Below are positions 47,233 through 56,500 of a stretch of DNA of 64,000 bases, in pieces. Source of the stretch: JTS-RE37 sp963756115. Lineage in GTDB: Bacteria > Bacteroidota > Bacteroidia > Flavobacteriales > Flavobacteriaceae. The position numbers and the translations under genes were made by a program. Below the pieces are notes generated by a model. The model ran no database searches. It was not told the origin of the DNA and worked only from the letters and a program-made list of their open reading frames with translations. The stretch's first letter is position 1. The number at the start of each line of letters is the position of its first letter. The stretch is taken from contig CAVWMN010000010.1 in the NCBI GenBank assembly GCA_963756115.1, positions 1,488,001-1,552,000 of the forward strand, read 5' to 3'.

Positions 47233-47595
47233 ATGTTCACAGAAATCCATCCGAAACTTCCCATGCGGGATATAAATAGTACCCGGGCCTATTATACCGG
47301 GAAGTTGGGATTCCGGATAGTCGGGAAGGAAGATTACGATGGCTATTTAATGGTCCGGAAAGACAGCATACAGATCCATTTCTTTGAATTCAAAGGCCTG
47401 AATCCCAAAGAGAATTACGGGCAGGTCTATATCCGGACCGATGCTATCGAAGCGCTCTATGATTCCTTTATTGCAAAGAACATCACCATCCACCCGAATG
47501 GCCCTTTGGAGGTAAAACCCTGGGGACAGAAGGAATTTTCCCTGCTCGACCCAGACCATAATTTGCTGACATTTGGTCAGAGCGTTGGATCCTAG
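47233..47595 (+). CDS. VOC family protein (bleomycin resistance/glyoxalase fold)
   Basis: The 120-residue protein starts FTEIHPKLPMRDINSTRAYYTGKLGF and ends LLDPDHNLLTFGQ, with QIHFFEF and VYIRTD in the middle. This is the paired beta-alpha-beta-beta-beta fold of bleomycin-resistance-type VOC proteins, which bind drugs as dimers or act as metal enzymes. Typical metal ligands are only partly present (H8 region, H54 area). The ligand is unknown. It lies 78 nt after the TIR gene; no functional link is evident. Confidence 0.82.
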   Translation: MFTEIHPKLPMRDINSTRAYYTGKLGFRIVGKEDYDGYLMVRKDSIQIHFFEFKGLNPKENYGQVYIRTDAIEALYDSFIAKNITIHPNGPLEVKPWGQKEFSLLDPDHNLLTFGQSVGS

Positions 47596-47759
47596 TTGAA
47601 ATGGCTGGAGGACAGTGGTAACGATCTGAAGGTGGAGTTCATAACTTTGTTTTCTCCGGAGTGTGATCAGCGAAACCCCGGTAAAACCATTACATAATTT
47701 TTTAATTTACGGTGGGCATTTTGTTAACTTATTTTACAAAAACACTAAAATATAATTCC

Positions 47760-48236
47760 ATGAGACCATTCGTATTTCTTTTAGCAGTATTCATGATTTT
47801 TATCAGCTGCGACGATTCAAAAACCGATCAGGATAAAGAAGCCGGAAAATTGATGGAATTATCCCGGCAATGGGCACGGGATGCGCAAACTGCAGACAGG
47901 GATGCTATATTGAACTACTGGGCTGAGGACGCCGTAGTAATGATGCCGGGACAGCCTTCCGCCAAAGGACATGACGCCATACGGAAAATGCTGGAGGACA
48001 CCTCAAATATCCCCGGTTTTGAAATTAACTGGGAGCCCAAAGAAGCCCATGTATCGGAAAGCGGAGACCTCGGGTATGTCATCGTGAATAATTACGTAAA
48101 GATGGCAGATTCCGTGGGCAACATCACTACAACTTTCAACAAAGCTGTGGAGATCTGGAAAAAACAGGATGACGGGACATGGAAAAATGTGGTGGATATC
48201 TTTAACAGCGATCCCACCCTTACAAGTATTAGATAG
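47760..48236 (+). CDS. SnoaL-like/DUF4440 lipoprotein
   Basis: The frame opens at 47712, but ATG 47760 gives a lipoprotein-type signal (MRPFVFLLAVFMIFISC, C17). The 158-residue product has the DUF4440/SnoaL cone fold: LMELSRQWARDAQTADRDAILNYWAEDAVVMMPGQP, IRKMLEDTSNIPGFEINW, GDLGYVIVNNYVKMAD and DDGTWKNVVDIFNSDP. The fold occurs in ketosteroid-isomerase-like enzymes and in ligand-binding proteins without known activity. A periplasmic, membrane-anchored place is predicted. The role is unknown. Confidence 0.85.
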   Translation: MRPFVFLLAVFMIFISCDDSKTDQDKEAGKLMELSRQWARDAQTADRDAILNYWAEDAVVMMPGQPSAKGHDAIRKMLEDTSNIPGFEINWEPKEAHVSESGDLGYVIVNNYVKMADSVGNITTTFNKAVEIWKKQDDGTWKNVVDIFNSDPTLTSIR

Positions 48237-48419
48237 TTTTCTTCAGCCGGATCTTTTTTTTGACCCCTACCCCGCCATTTGCGGAAACATTCCTGTGGTA
48301 TATTACTGTGGGAACCGTACCCTGTCCGGATCCTATCCCTTAAATAACGCTTCTTTTTACTACCCGGAACCATTAAATAAATTACATTTAAAGTACGCAA
48401 CGGTTAAATACCTGATGTC

Positions 48420-48971
48420 ATGCTAATCAACTTTAAAATTGCCCTCCTGGTGATGTTGCTTATCACTGGTTTTTCCTTTCAAAGTGCTGCTCCCTCTGAA
48501 GATGTTGTCGAAGCCGGTCATCACTCGACCGTGAAAAGGACAGGGACGATTCTGGATTCAGGCACATCAGTTTCCGGAGTTGGATATTTAAGTTGTAAAT
48601 TAGACGGCACTCCCCTGCAGGCAAGTTATCCCGGGATAAACATCCTGTATGTTCCCGGTAAAAAAGAAGTGACGATTTGGGGGCAAACTCCTTCAGGTCT
48701 CATCTCAATCATTATTGACAATGTGGAATCTGCCGGGACCTATACCATCAAAGGGAACTCCACGAATGACGCTGGAATTATGCTAAATTCCAAAATGTAC
48801 GCCGTTAAAAAAACGGGGACGCTCTTTACGGCAACTATAGAATCCATAGACGATCTGGCTGCCAGTTCTTCTCCTGATGCGAAAGCCATCCGGGGAACAT
48901 TCCAGGGGAAACTGATGGATGAATCCGGCAATACAGTGGAAATTACGGAAGGTAAATTCAGCACCCAGTAA
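48420..48971 (+). CDS. Secreted hypothetical protein, DUF6252-like
   Basis: The 183-residue protein has a signal peptide (FKIALLVMLLITGFSFQSAA). The mature part is a beta-rich domain that contains YLSCKLDGTPLQASYPG, TIWGQTPSGLISIIID, AGTYTIKGNS and ends with IRGTFQGKLMDESGNTVEITEGKFST. This ending is common to Bacteroidota DUF6252-type surface proteins of unknown role; I base the call on that pattern only. TACATTTA at 48383-48390 may be its -7 element. Neighbours do not suggest a function. Confidence 0.65.
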   Translation: MLINFKIALLVMLLITGFSFQSAAPSEDVVEAGHHSTVKRTGTILDSGTSVSGVGYLSCKLDGTPLQASYPGINILYVPGKKEVTIWGQTPSGLISIIIDNVESAGTYTIKGNSTNDAGIMLNSKMYAVKKTGTLFTATIESIDDLAASSSPDAKAIRGTFQGKLMDESGNTVEITEGKFSTQ

Positions 48972-49041
48972 GCCGGTAATTAAGAACATGTAAACGCCCC
49001 CGTCATTATGGGAACTCTTATCTTTCCAGACGCAACAGGGA

Positions 49042-49617
49042 ATGATGCCTAAAAATGAACTTGTACATTATGTGGCTTTCCTCCGGGGGATCAACGTGGG
49101 GGGGCATCATAAGGTGCCAATGGTTAAGCTCCGCGCTGAATTGGAAAAATTGGATTTGAAACAGGTGGCAACCTTATTAAATTCGGGCAACATCCTGTTC
49201 CATGCGGCCCCAGAAGATCCGGAGAAGCTCCGGAACAGGATTGCGCAACAACTGGAAACCGCTTTTGAATTTCCCATCCCAACGATCCTGAGGACTGCAG
49301 CATCTATTTCCCGGCTCGTTCAGCAGGACCCGTTCGGGGATGTTCTCCTTACAAAGGACACAAGACTGTATGTTTCCTTTTTGCCCGTTGCTGTGGATGC
49401 CGGGTTGTCGTTCCCATGGACCAGTGAGGATAATTCCCTGGAAATCATTGGCAACTTGGATAAAACTGTACTGAGTGTTTTGGACCTCTCCCTGGCACAG
49501 ACCCCGAAAACCATGGCCGTACTGGAACGCTATTTTGGGAAGGATATCACCACCCGGAACTGGAATACGATCCAAAAATTGGATACTAAAATAGCTGTGG
49601 GCCGCAAAACGATGTGA
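49042..49617 (+). CDS. DUF1697 domain protein
   Basis: The 191-residue cytosolic protein is a clear DUF1697 member: YVAFLRGINVGGHHKVPMVKLRAEL, then VATLLNSGNILF and LEKLR-type helices, a central FLPV strand, and SVLDLSLAQTPKTMAVLERYFGKDITTRNWNTIQKL (quoted in parts as TRNWNTIQKL). The family has a duplicated alpha/beta fold and unknown function. Two adjacent ATGs (49042, 49045) are possible. The second TIR gene starts just after, or overlaps by 4 nt if its GTG at 49614 is used, so the two are probably co-translated. Confidence 0.9.
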   Translation: MMPKNELVHYVAFLRGINVGGHHKVPMVKLRAELEKLDLKQVATLLNSGNILFHAAPEDPEKLRNRIAQQLETAFEFPIPTILRTAASISRLVQQDPFGDVLLTKDTRLYVSFLPVAVDAGLSFPWTSEDNSLEIIGNLDKTVLSVLDLSLAQTPKTMAVLERYFGKDITTRNWNTIQKLDTKIAVGRKTM

Positions 49618-49688
49618 CATGTTCCCCCCGCAAACTGCTAGCATTTGAAGAACTTTTAAAATACCATCCTACTGTTGAGATAAATTAC

Positions 49689-50516
49689 ATGACCACCACG
49701 AGCGAAATAATGGAATTGTTACGGGGTAAGGAAAACGACCCCGGGGCCATCCTGCCCATTGCACGGGAACATTCGCCGCTGATGGTTAAAATTGCTTTGC
49801 TGGGCCTTGCCTGTGAAAAGCGGATCTATAACCCGCATTGGATTGGGTGTCCCCCTTCCATCTTCCTTTCCTATAAATGGAACGGACCCGAATCGCGCGA
49901 TTATGTGGCACTTTTACACGATTACCTCGTTGGCAAAGGTTATAAGGTATATTTTGACAGGAATGAACTTCCTGATGATGCGGACGGGTTTACCCAGGTT
50001 CCTGCTTTTATCGCACACGTGTCCGACTGCCAGTATTATGTCCTCATCCTGACGGAAAAAACCGCTGATTATATAACCGCCCGCAATCATAAAACAAGCT
50101 GGATATTTGACGAGTACCAGCAGGCGGCTTCCCTTGTCAACATGGGACGGCAGTTCCTGGTACCTGTGCTGGTGGAGGAAGCCGGATTGACAGATCTTTT
50201 TACAAAAGAGAGGGTGATCGATCTTACGGCTGATATCCATAACTTCAGTCCCCTGGATGACCTGTTTTATCCTGTTAATTGTAAATTACCCGAAAATATA
50301 CGGCAAACCTATACTGATTTTCTGGACGCCTGTGATGTCTTCATCATTAAAAGGCAATGGAATGAATTGTGGGACTGGCTTGCCCAAGGGGTGGTTTTCA
50401 AAAATTTTCCTGATTTCCAGTTCCGGGTCCTGATACATAGTATCTGTACCAGGAATGAACAAGCTTACAACTATAGTTCCAAATACGTTGCTGATTTTGT
50501 TCCTTGCCCCAATTAA
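49689..50516 (+). CDS. TIR-domain protein (second)
   Basis: The frame opens at GTG 49614, overlapping the DUF1697 stop by 4 nt. ATG 49689 is taken as start, giving 275 residues; the longer form of 300 remains possible. Numbering below uses the long form. A TIR domain lies at residues 80-195: PSIFLSYKWNGPESRDYVALLHDYL, KVYFDRNELPDDADGF, YYVLILTEKTADYI and SWIFDEYQQAASL, where E167 lies at the place of the catalytic Glu. The N-terminal helices and the C-terminal ~100 residues (IRQTYTDFLDACDVFIIKRQ, FRVLIHSICTRNE) match nothing I know. NAD hydrolysis is plausible, not shown. Confidence 0.75.
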   Translation: MTTTSEIMELLRGKENDPGAILPIAREHSPLMVKIALLGLACEKRIYNPHWIGCPPSIFLSYKWNGPESRDYVALLHDYLVGKGYKVYFDRNELPDDADGFTQVPAFIAHVSDCQYYVLILTEKTADYITARNHKTSWIFDEYQQAASLVNMGRQFLVPVLVEEAGLTDLFTKERVIDLTADIHNFSPLDDLFYPVNCKLPENIRQTYTDFLDACDVFIIKRQWNELWDWLAQGVVFKNFPDFQFRVLIHSICTRNEQAYNYSSKYVADFVPCPN

Positions 50517-50623
50517 AAAGATTGCTGGTTTCGTATGCGGGATTGTACCAGGTTGAAGAGCTTTCCAGCATGCTGTCCTAGCGTGCAACGGTGATATTAA
50601 GTACGTTGTTTTAAATCGGGCAA

Positions 50624-51760
50624 ATGAAACATGACAAAATTGTAAAACTGCGGAAGGATCTCCATAAAAATCCGGAACTCTCCGGTAGCGAATTCCATAC
50701 AGCCCTTCGGATAAAAGAATTTCTGCGTAACCCCGCCCCTTCCCGTATCATTGAACATGTGGGGGGCCATGGGCTGATGGTGGTGTATGAATTCGACCAA
50801 AAAGGACCGGTAATTGTCATCCGCTGTGAATTGGATGCCCTTCCCATAGGGGAGGCGAACACCTTTGACCACCGATCCATAGTTAGCGGCAGCTCCCATA
50901 AATGCGGGCATGACGGCCATATGGCCATTGTAGCCGGTCTGGGGTTGTGGATCCAGGAACAGGATTTTCAATCCGGCAGGATTGTACTGCTTTTTCAACC
51001 TGCAGAGGAATCAGGAGAAGGGGCCTTCAGGGTATTCCAGGATAAAAGGTTTATCGCGATGCATCCCGATTATATATTTGCACTTCACAATATCCCCGGG
51101 GAATCGTTACATGCAATTATCACCACAGAAAAAGGGTTTTCGGCGGAAGTTCAAAGTTTTGCCATATACCTCACGGGGAAGGAATCGCATGCGGCCGAAC
51201 CGGAGCAGGGAATCAATCCTACCCATGGAACCGCTGAGATCATAAAGGCACTGTCAGGCCTGAATATTACGGCGCCTGAGAGAAGTGACTTTGCCATCCT
51301 AACCGCGATCCATATCCACCTGGGAGAAAAAGCATACGGTATATCCCCGGGAAAAGGAGAATTACATTATACGATACGAACCTGGAATGAAAAAAGGATG
51401 AATTCCCTGCAAAAGGAAATTGAGGAAAGCGTACAGGGGATATGTGAGTCGATGGGACTGGATTCTAAAATAACCTGGTTTGCCCATTTTCCGGCAACGA
51501 TCAATGACCCCGACTGCAACCGTCTTATTTCCCGGGCCATTGCAGCCAACCATTTCGAGGCTATAGAAAGACCCTACCCTTTTAAGTTTGGGGAAGACTT
51601 CGGGTGGTATTCCAGCAACTATAAGACTGCCATGTTCGGCATTGGGGCGGGGGAAAATTCCCCGGCACTGCACCAGGCGGATTATGATTTTCCGGATGAA
51701 ATCATCGAGACCGGCATCAGCATGTTCGCAGGCATCATCTCGGCAATACTTAAAAAATAG
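50624..51760 (+). CDS. M20 family amidohydrolase (IAA-amino-acid/hippurate hydrolase type)
   Basis: The 378-residue cytosolic enzyme is an M20D metallo-amidohydrolase. The metal sites are C94, H96 and H99 (KCGHDGHMA) and E128/E129 (FQPAEESGEGA). A lid domain follows (GKESHAAEPEQGINPTHG), and the last His ligand is in ENSPALHQADYDFPDE. Members cleave N-acyl or N-aryl amino acids such as hippurate, N-acetyl-diaminopimelate or auxin conjugates. It fits the peptide/amide-processing set nearby. The length is normal. Confidence 0.92.
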   Translation: MKHDKIVKLRKDLHKNPELSGSEFHTALRIKEFLRNPAPSRIIEHVGGHGLMVVYEFDQKGPVIVIRCELDALPIGEANTFDHRSIVSGSSHKCGHDGHMAIVAGLGLWIQEQDFQSGRIVLLFQPAEESGEGAFRVFQDKRFIAMHPDYIFALHNIPGESLHAIITTEKGFSAEVQSFAIYLTGKESHAAEPEQGINPTHGTAEIIKALSGLNITAPERSDFAILTAIHIHLGEKAYGISPGKGELHYTIRTWNEKRMNSLQKEIEESVQGICESMGLDSKITWFAHFPATINDPDCNRLISRAIAANHFEAIERPYPFKFGEDFGWYSSNYKTAMFGIGAGENSPALHQADYDFPDEIIETGISMFAGIISAILKK

Positions 51761-51960
51761 CTCCCGAATACAGCAAAGTATCCGCTGTTTACTAATCCAT
51801 CCCCGTTCCTTTTTTTCTTTCAATTTCCCTTCCCCCGCAAGTGAATAAAGAAATTTCAGTTAACTTGACTGAGGAAACAGGACAGCAACAGTACATTCTC
51901 AGCATTCAGTCCTGGTAACCACGCTTTTTAGTAGGCAATAAGATGTACAAAAAATAAAAC

Positions 51961-53889
51961 ATGATACAGAAAACGTTTAAGATCTTATTGGTTGCGTTCC
52001 TTTTTATGGGGAATAGTACCTATGCCCAGCCCCAGATAAGGAAGATCATGAAGGATTTTCCGGATTTCACAGACAATCGGTCCCAATTAGGCCATCCGGG
52101 TGCCAGGGTTCTTGGTCACGGTTTATTTATGCATACGCCGCCCCTCATGGAACAATATTCTCCCACCCGGAAGCAATTCCTCGGAACCGATCAAGGAAGT
52201 CTTTACATCCGGGAAGAAGGATCAGATACCTTGTCAAAGGTTTTCCCTCCCCGGGAAGGTCACTATTGGTCAGTCGAGAATGCACTCTGGTCTCCGGATG
52301 GTAATTATATCGCGGCAAAACAAGTAGATGACCGTGCCGTGCCCGAAATTGAATTGAGCAAGGAAGAGGAAAAAAATGCCATCCATCGTAAATACAGCAA
52401 GGCTGGGGAAAATATACCTGTTGATCAGTTTTATATAATAGATGTACTGACCTCAAAAACAACAGCTGTCCGGCAATCCCCGGACCTTCCCTACCTTCAT
52501 GCCATGGAATGGCGTAACGATGGGAAGCAGTTATACCTACTTGCGGCAGACCGGTTATTGAAGGAGATCCATTTACAGGCAGTGGCGGTTACAACCGGGG
52601 AAATCACGTCTATGCTTATTGAAAAATCTGACACGTATGTGGTAGGGTTAAACCTGTTGCAGGGGTATTCAAAACGATTGCAGGATATGAAACTGGTTCA
52701 ATTTTTTAAAGATCGAAACCAGTTTTCATGGATGAGTGATCGCAGTGGCTATAATCAACTCTATCTGTATGATGATGATGGCAAGCTTATTAGGCCATTG
52801 TCCTCCATGGCTGAAAATGGAATTGTGCATTCCCTGGTACAGGTAGATGACCAAAACGGCTGGTTGTATTTCCTGGCACAAGCCAACCAGGATGATCCAT
52901 ATACCATCCAACTATTTAAAACCAACCTGTTTAAAAGGGAAATTGTAGCATTGGTGGATGCCCCTGGTATAACTGACCTATTTCTTTCTCCTGAGAAAGA
53001 CACCCTCTGGGTCCTGAAATCTGCGCTCCCGCAGCTGATGCAACTAGACCGGTATTCTACTGATGGTGCGTACTATGATACTCCCTGGATGGGAGATTTT
53101 ACCGATATTCCTGAAGATCATTTCAACTATGAATATCAATGGGTACAATCCGCGGACCAGGCGATAAAAATACCAACGTTGGTGCTGAAGCCCCGGAATT
53201 TTGATCCTGCCGAAAAGTATCCGGTCGTGGAGTATATTTACGGGGCACCATTCGACAATGTAGTGGCGCAAAACCTCTTCCAGCCTTCACTTTGGGAAAT
53301 GAATACCCTGGCGCAGTCGGGTTTCATCGTCGTGTTTACCGATGGGCGCGGTACAGCTGATCGCGGCAGGGTATTCCGGGATTTCAGCTATGGCAGATTC
53401 GGACAGGTTGAGCTTCAGGACCATATTGCCGCCCTGAAACAACTATCTGAAAGCAGGCCTTACATGGATATGGACCGGATAGGTATCATAGGCCATAGCT
53501 GGGGCGGTCATTTTGCGCTTCGTGCGCTTTTGGAAGCCCCCGATTTTTACAAGGCAGGCCATATCAACGCAGCAGCCATAAACCCCGTTGATTTTCGCAT
53601 AGCGATTGAACCTTTTATGGGCTGTCTTCCGCAGGACTGTCCTGAACGCTACAGTCAGGCAGGAATATACACTAAATTGGATCAATTGAAAGCCCCCCTG
53701 ATGATCGTACACGGCACCTATGATGATGATGTCCCCATTCAGGAATCCTATGGCCTGGTCAACGCGCTTCAGAAATTGGGGTATGCGGATTTCGAAATGA
53801 AGGTGTATGATGGCATGGATCACATTGTGATGCGGAACCCCCAATGGCTCCCGGACGTAGAATTATTTTTTTCAAGCCACTTGAAATGA
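51961..53889 (+). CDS. Secreted S9 prolyl oligopeptidase family peptidase (DPP IV-like)
   Basis: The 642-residue exported enzyme has a signal peptide (ILLVAFLFMGNSTYAQ), a beta-propeller part (WSPDGNYIAAKQ, LPYLHAMEWRNDGKQLYLL, FSWMSDRSGYNQLYLYDDDG) and a C-terminal alpha/beta-hydrolase domain. S513 is the nucleophile (IIGHSWGGHFALRA), the acid lies in VHGTYDDDVPIQES and the His in YDGMDHIVM. The propeller is one of DPP IV rather than prolyl oligopeptidase type, so it likely removes dipeptides from peptide N-termini in the periplasm. The length is slightly short for DPP IV. Confidence 0.92.
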   Translation: MIQKTFKILLVAFLFMGNSTYAQPQIRKIMKDFPDFTDNRSQLGHPGARVLGHGLFMHTPPLMEQYSPTRKQFLGTDQGSLYIREEGSDTLSKVFPPREGHYWSVENALWSPDGNYIAAKQVDDRAVPEIELSKEEEKNAIHRKYSKAGENIPVDQFYIIDVLTSKTTAVRQSPDLPYLHAMEWRNDGKQLYLLAADRLLKEIHLQAVAVTTGEITSMLIEKSDTYVVGLNLLQGYSKRLQDMKLVQFFKDRNQFSWMSDRSGYNQLYLYDDDGKLIRPLSSMAENGIVHSLVQVDDQNGWLYFLAQANQDDPYTIQLFKTNLFKREIVALVDAPGITDLFLSPEKDTLWVLKSALPQLMQLDRYSTDGAYYDTPWMGDFTDIPEDHFNYEYQWVQSADQAIKIPTLVLKPRNFDPAEKYPVVEYIYGAPFDNVVAQNLFQPSLWEMNTLAQSGFIVVFTDGRGTADRGRVFRDFSYGRFGQVELQDHIAALKQLSESRPYMDMDRIGIIGHSWGGHFALRALLEAPDFYKAGHINAAAINPVDFRIAIEPFMGCLPQDCPERYSQAGIYTKLDQLKAPLMIVHGTYDDDVPIQESYGLVNALQKLGYADFEMKVYDGMDHIVMRNPQWLPDVELFFSSHLK

Positions 53890-53962
53890 AAAGCTGACAT
53901 GATTTGCATCGCTACAGGTTCCCTCCTTCCATGACCCGCTGCTGCAGGTAAAAAGAGCATTG

Positions 53963-54333
53963 ATGAATAAAAAATTCATAGTGATCCTTTCCATCTTCGG
54001 GCTGCTGGCTATGGTATACCTTTCTTTCGGCACCGATACGTATTTTGGCCGGTATATCAAGTGGCGGAACCCGGATATTGAAGATTAAAAAAAGTTCCCA
54101 AAATATGACTTTAAAGCCTCCGAAATCCAGTATTATTTCCCCCCAGGTAACCAACCCCCTGGGGTTGAGAAGCGTTTATAGCCGGGGGTCAAAATGAAAA
54201 TTGAGATTATTTAGGTATCCTTCAGAAAACCAGGTATGTATTCCGCTTAACGGATATTGAAACCACCGGGTATTGGAACCTTAAGAGCCTCCTGGTATCT
54301 GTGGAAGGATTTGATGCGCTATCTTCCAGTTAA
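53963..54333 (+). pseudogene. Gene remnant, serine hydrolase-like N-terminus
   Basis: ATG 53963 starts a 41-residue reading (MNKKFIVILSIFGLLAMVYL, then SFGTDTYFGRYIKWRNPDIED) that stops at TAA 54086. The same frame then continues after the stop as KKFPKYDFKASEIQYYF to TAG near 54178. The membrane anchor followed by GTDTYFGRYxKWR, then DxxDYxKFP, resembles the N-terminus of Bacteroidota serine hydrolases (class C beta-lactamase fold). The catalytic part is gone. A further open piece at 54220-54333 (LTDIETTGYWNLKSLLVSVE) may be another eroded fragment. The family link is tentative. Confidence 0.5.
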
Positions 54334-54368
54334 CCGGCTAACATGGTATATAACTGAAAATTAAGATC

Positions 54369-54923
54369 ATGCAACTATTCACAACGCCCCTTGAAAAGCG
54401 ATTTTGGATATATTCCCTGATCGTGACAGCCACCATCTATTCCACACTCATCTTTGGGGAACCCCTCCTAAAATTATTCGCAGACCAGAACATCCGGGCT
54501 GCCATATTCCTATTTGTTATGTTCCTCATTGGACTAACCATCGTTTTCCAGGGTATTAAGCAATCGCCGGGTAAAACTGAAGTTATCGTTTGGCTGGGCT
54601 TTGTGGCAGTCTATGTAATGCTGTTCCTGAGGTTGGGGATGCCCGAGCGCACTCACCTGATGGAATATAGTGTATTGGCAATTTTTATCCACCGTGCACT
54701 ATCAGAACGGGCAGGAAAGCCAGTCGGCAACCCCCGGCCCGCTTTCCTGGCTTTCGGGATCACGGTACTCATCGGGGTATTGGACGAGTGTTTACAACTA
54801 TTCCTGCCAGCTCGCCGTTTTGACCCGGTTGACATGGTATTCAACGGCCTGGCGGCGCTGATGGCCATTGGGGCCGTCCTCGGATTGCAATGGGTACGGA
54901 AGACGTTGGGCCGGAAGCCATAG
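54369..54923 (+). CDS. VanZ family membrane protein
   Basis: The 184-residue protein has about five hydrophobic segments. The C-terminal half has the VanZ-like pattern: GMPERTHLMEYSVLAIFIHRAL, then GVLDECLQLFLPARRFDPVDMVFNGLAAL, with the conserved acidic residues and the F-D-P-x-D-x-x-x-N motif. VanZ-like proteins have been tied to teicoplanin tolerance in enterococci, but in Bacteroidota the function is unknown. The hydrophobic N-terminus (YSLIVTATIYSTLIF) starts the first helix. The gene stands between the serine hydrolase remnant and an amidohydrolase. Confidence 0.88.
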   Translation: MQLFTTPLEKRFWIYSLIVTATIYSTLIFGEPLLKLFADQNIRAAIFLFVMFLIGLTIVFQGIKQSPGKTEVIVWLGFVAVYVMLFLRLGMPERTHLMEYSVLAIFIHRALSERAGKPVGNPRPAFLAFGITVLIGVLDECLQLFLPARRFDPVDMVFNGLAALMAIGAVLGLQWVRKTLGRKP

Positions 54924-55157
54924 AACTTCAATAGATCTTTTCACAGAGAGGGATCTAAACACGGAAAAGAATCCGGCCTGCGAGGCAAACCAGATCCCGG
55001 AAAATGGTTTTTAATGATCGCATACTAAAATGATGGGTACCCGCAGTGGAATAGCGTCCGGCGGGGAATTCCGCAAATCCGGGGTCATACCCCGACAAAT
55101 TTTCATAAATTTAATAGCAGATCAACCAGTACCTGCTAATACCACCGACTACCCGAT

Positions 55158-56429
55158 ATGAAAAATATTTTTTCCCTTGCTATCGTGCTGCTCATCCAGA
55201 TACCCGGTTTTGGGCAGCATACGGCCATTCTTGCCAAGACCCTGATTGACGGGACCGGCAAAGTTGTTGCCGATCCGGTAATCCTGGTTGAAGGTAACCG
55301 AATCGCCCAGGTAGTCACCCGTCAAAATATCCCAAAGGACGCCATAATTATTGACCTGGGGGATTATACCCTGCTGCCGGGGCTGATCGACATGCATGTG
55401 CACCCCAACCTTACAACTGGTGATTATCAGGTGGATTTCCTTAAAGGTTCATCCGCTTCCAGGGCACTTATGGGGTTAAAAAATGTACAGGACCTCCTGT
55501 CAGCAGGATGGACTGCGCTGCGGGTTGCCGGTGACGGTGATGTTGGATATGCAAATATGGCGATCCGGGATGCGATCAACAATGGTATGTTTGAAGGCCC
55601 GCATATATATGGTGCCGGCCATTACATTTCTGTGACCGGGGGTGGCGGGGATATCAACTTCCTGTCCCACGAACAGCAAGTCATCCCTGACGGGTTGATC
55701 GCAGATGGCCCCGACGAAATACGCAAAGCAGTCCGCAAGGAGATAAAATATGGCAGCGACTGGATTAAACTCATGGTCACCGGTGCTTTTATGACTGCGG
55801 GCGACAACCCCAAAAATGTCCATTTTAGTCCTGCCGAATTAACCGCGGCCGTGGAAGAAGCAGCGCGGAGAGATGTCCCTGTAATGGCCCATGCACATGC
55901 AGCTGAGGGAATTAAAATGGCTGTTAAGGCAGGGGTGCGGACCATAGAACACGGCTCCTTTATAGATGAAGAAGCAATGGACCTGATGATCAGTACGGGA
56001 ACCTACCTCATCCCAACCATGATGATCCATGTGTATTTTGACGAACAACCTGATATAGATTCAACACTTCAGAAAGCGGTTGACATCAATAGAAAGACCC
56101 AGGAAGATTTCTATAGGAACATGCGCTTAGCGGTCAAAAAAGGAGTGAAATTCGGGTTGGGAACCGATGATGTCGGCTGGCCCCCGACTAACTCAGCAAG
56201 GGAATTCGAAGAGTATATCAAGATCGGTATGAGCCCCATGCAGGCCATAATGAGCGCCACCAAAGTGAATGCGGAAATCCTGGGCCATGAAAATGAAATT
56301 GGGACGATTGCCGCCGGGAAACGGGCCGACATCATTGCCGTAGCGGGAGACCCTTTAGAGGATATTACCGAATTGCAACGCGTTAAATTTGTAATGATCG
56401 GGGGAAAGGTTTTTAAAAACACGGAATAG
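55158..56429 (+). CDS. Exported metal-dependent amidohydrolase
   Basis: The 423-residue protein has a signal peptide (IFSLAIVLLIQIPGFGQ) and the imidazolonepropionase-like/Xaa-Pro dipeptidase amidohydrolase plan. Metal motifs in order are LIDMHVHPN (HxH), the Lys of WIKLMVTGA, VMAHAHAAEG and TIEHGSFID (two His), and the Asp of LGTDDVGWPP. EIGTIAAGKRADIIAV is the typical C-terminal beta-sandwich signature. Exported members include prolidases (for example Sgx9260-type) that cleave L-amino-acid-proline dipeptides. This fits with the S9 and CocE genes nearby, but the substrate is not proved. Confidence 0.92.
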   Translation: MKNIFSLAIVLLIQIPGFGQHTAILAKTLIDGTGKVVADPVILVEGNRIAQVVTRQNIPKDAIIIDLGDYTLLPGLIDMHVHPNLTTGDYQVDFLKGSSASRALMGLKNVQDLLSAGWTALRVAGDGDVGYANMAIRDAINNGMFEGPHIYGAGHYISVTGGGGDINFLSHEQQVIPDGLIADGPDEIRKAVRKEIKYGSDWIKLMVTGAFMTAGDNPKNVHFSPAELTAAVEEAARRDVPVMAHAHAAEGIKMAVKAGVRTIEHGSFIDEEAMDLMISTGTYLIPTMMIHVYFDEQPDIDSTLQKAVDINRKTQEDFYRNMRLAVKKGVKFGLGTDDVGWPPTNSAREFEEYIKIGMSPMQAIMSATKVNAEILGHENEIGTIAAGKRADIIAVAGDPLEDITELQRVKFVMIGGKVFKNTE

Positions 56430-56500
56430 GATCCTCCAACAACCTGAAAACTGACCTGATAAAGCCCCCGCAACAGGTAAATGTAAAACCATATAAATCA

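Noticed and set aside
49042..50516. A full defence island around the TIR genes
   Set aside because: Neighbouring genes (VOC, DUF4440, DUF6252-like, M20) are ordinary, and there are no restriction, cyclase, nuclease or integrase genes.
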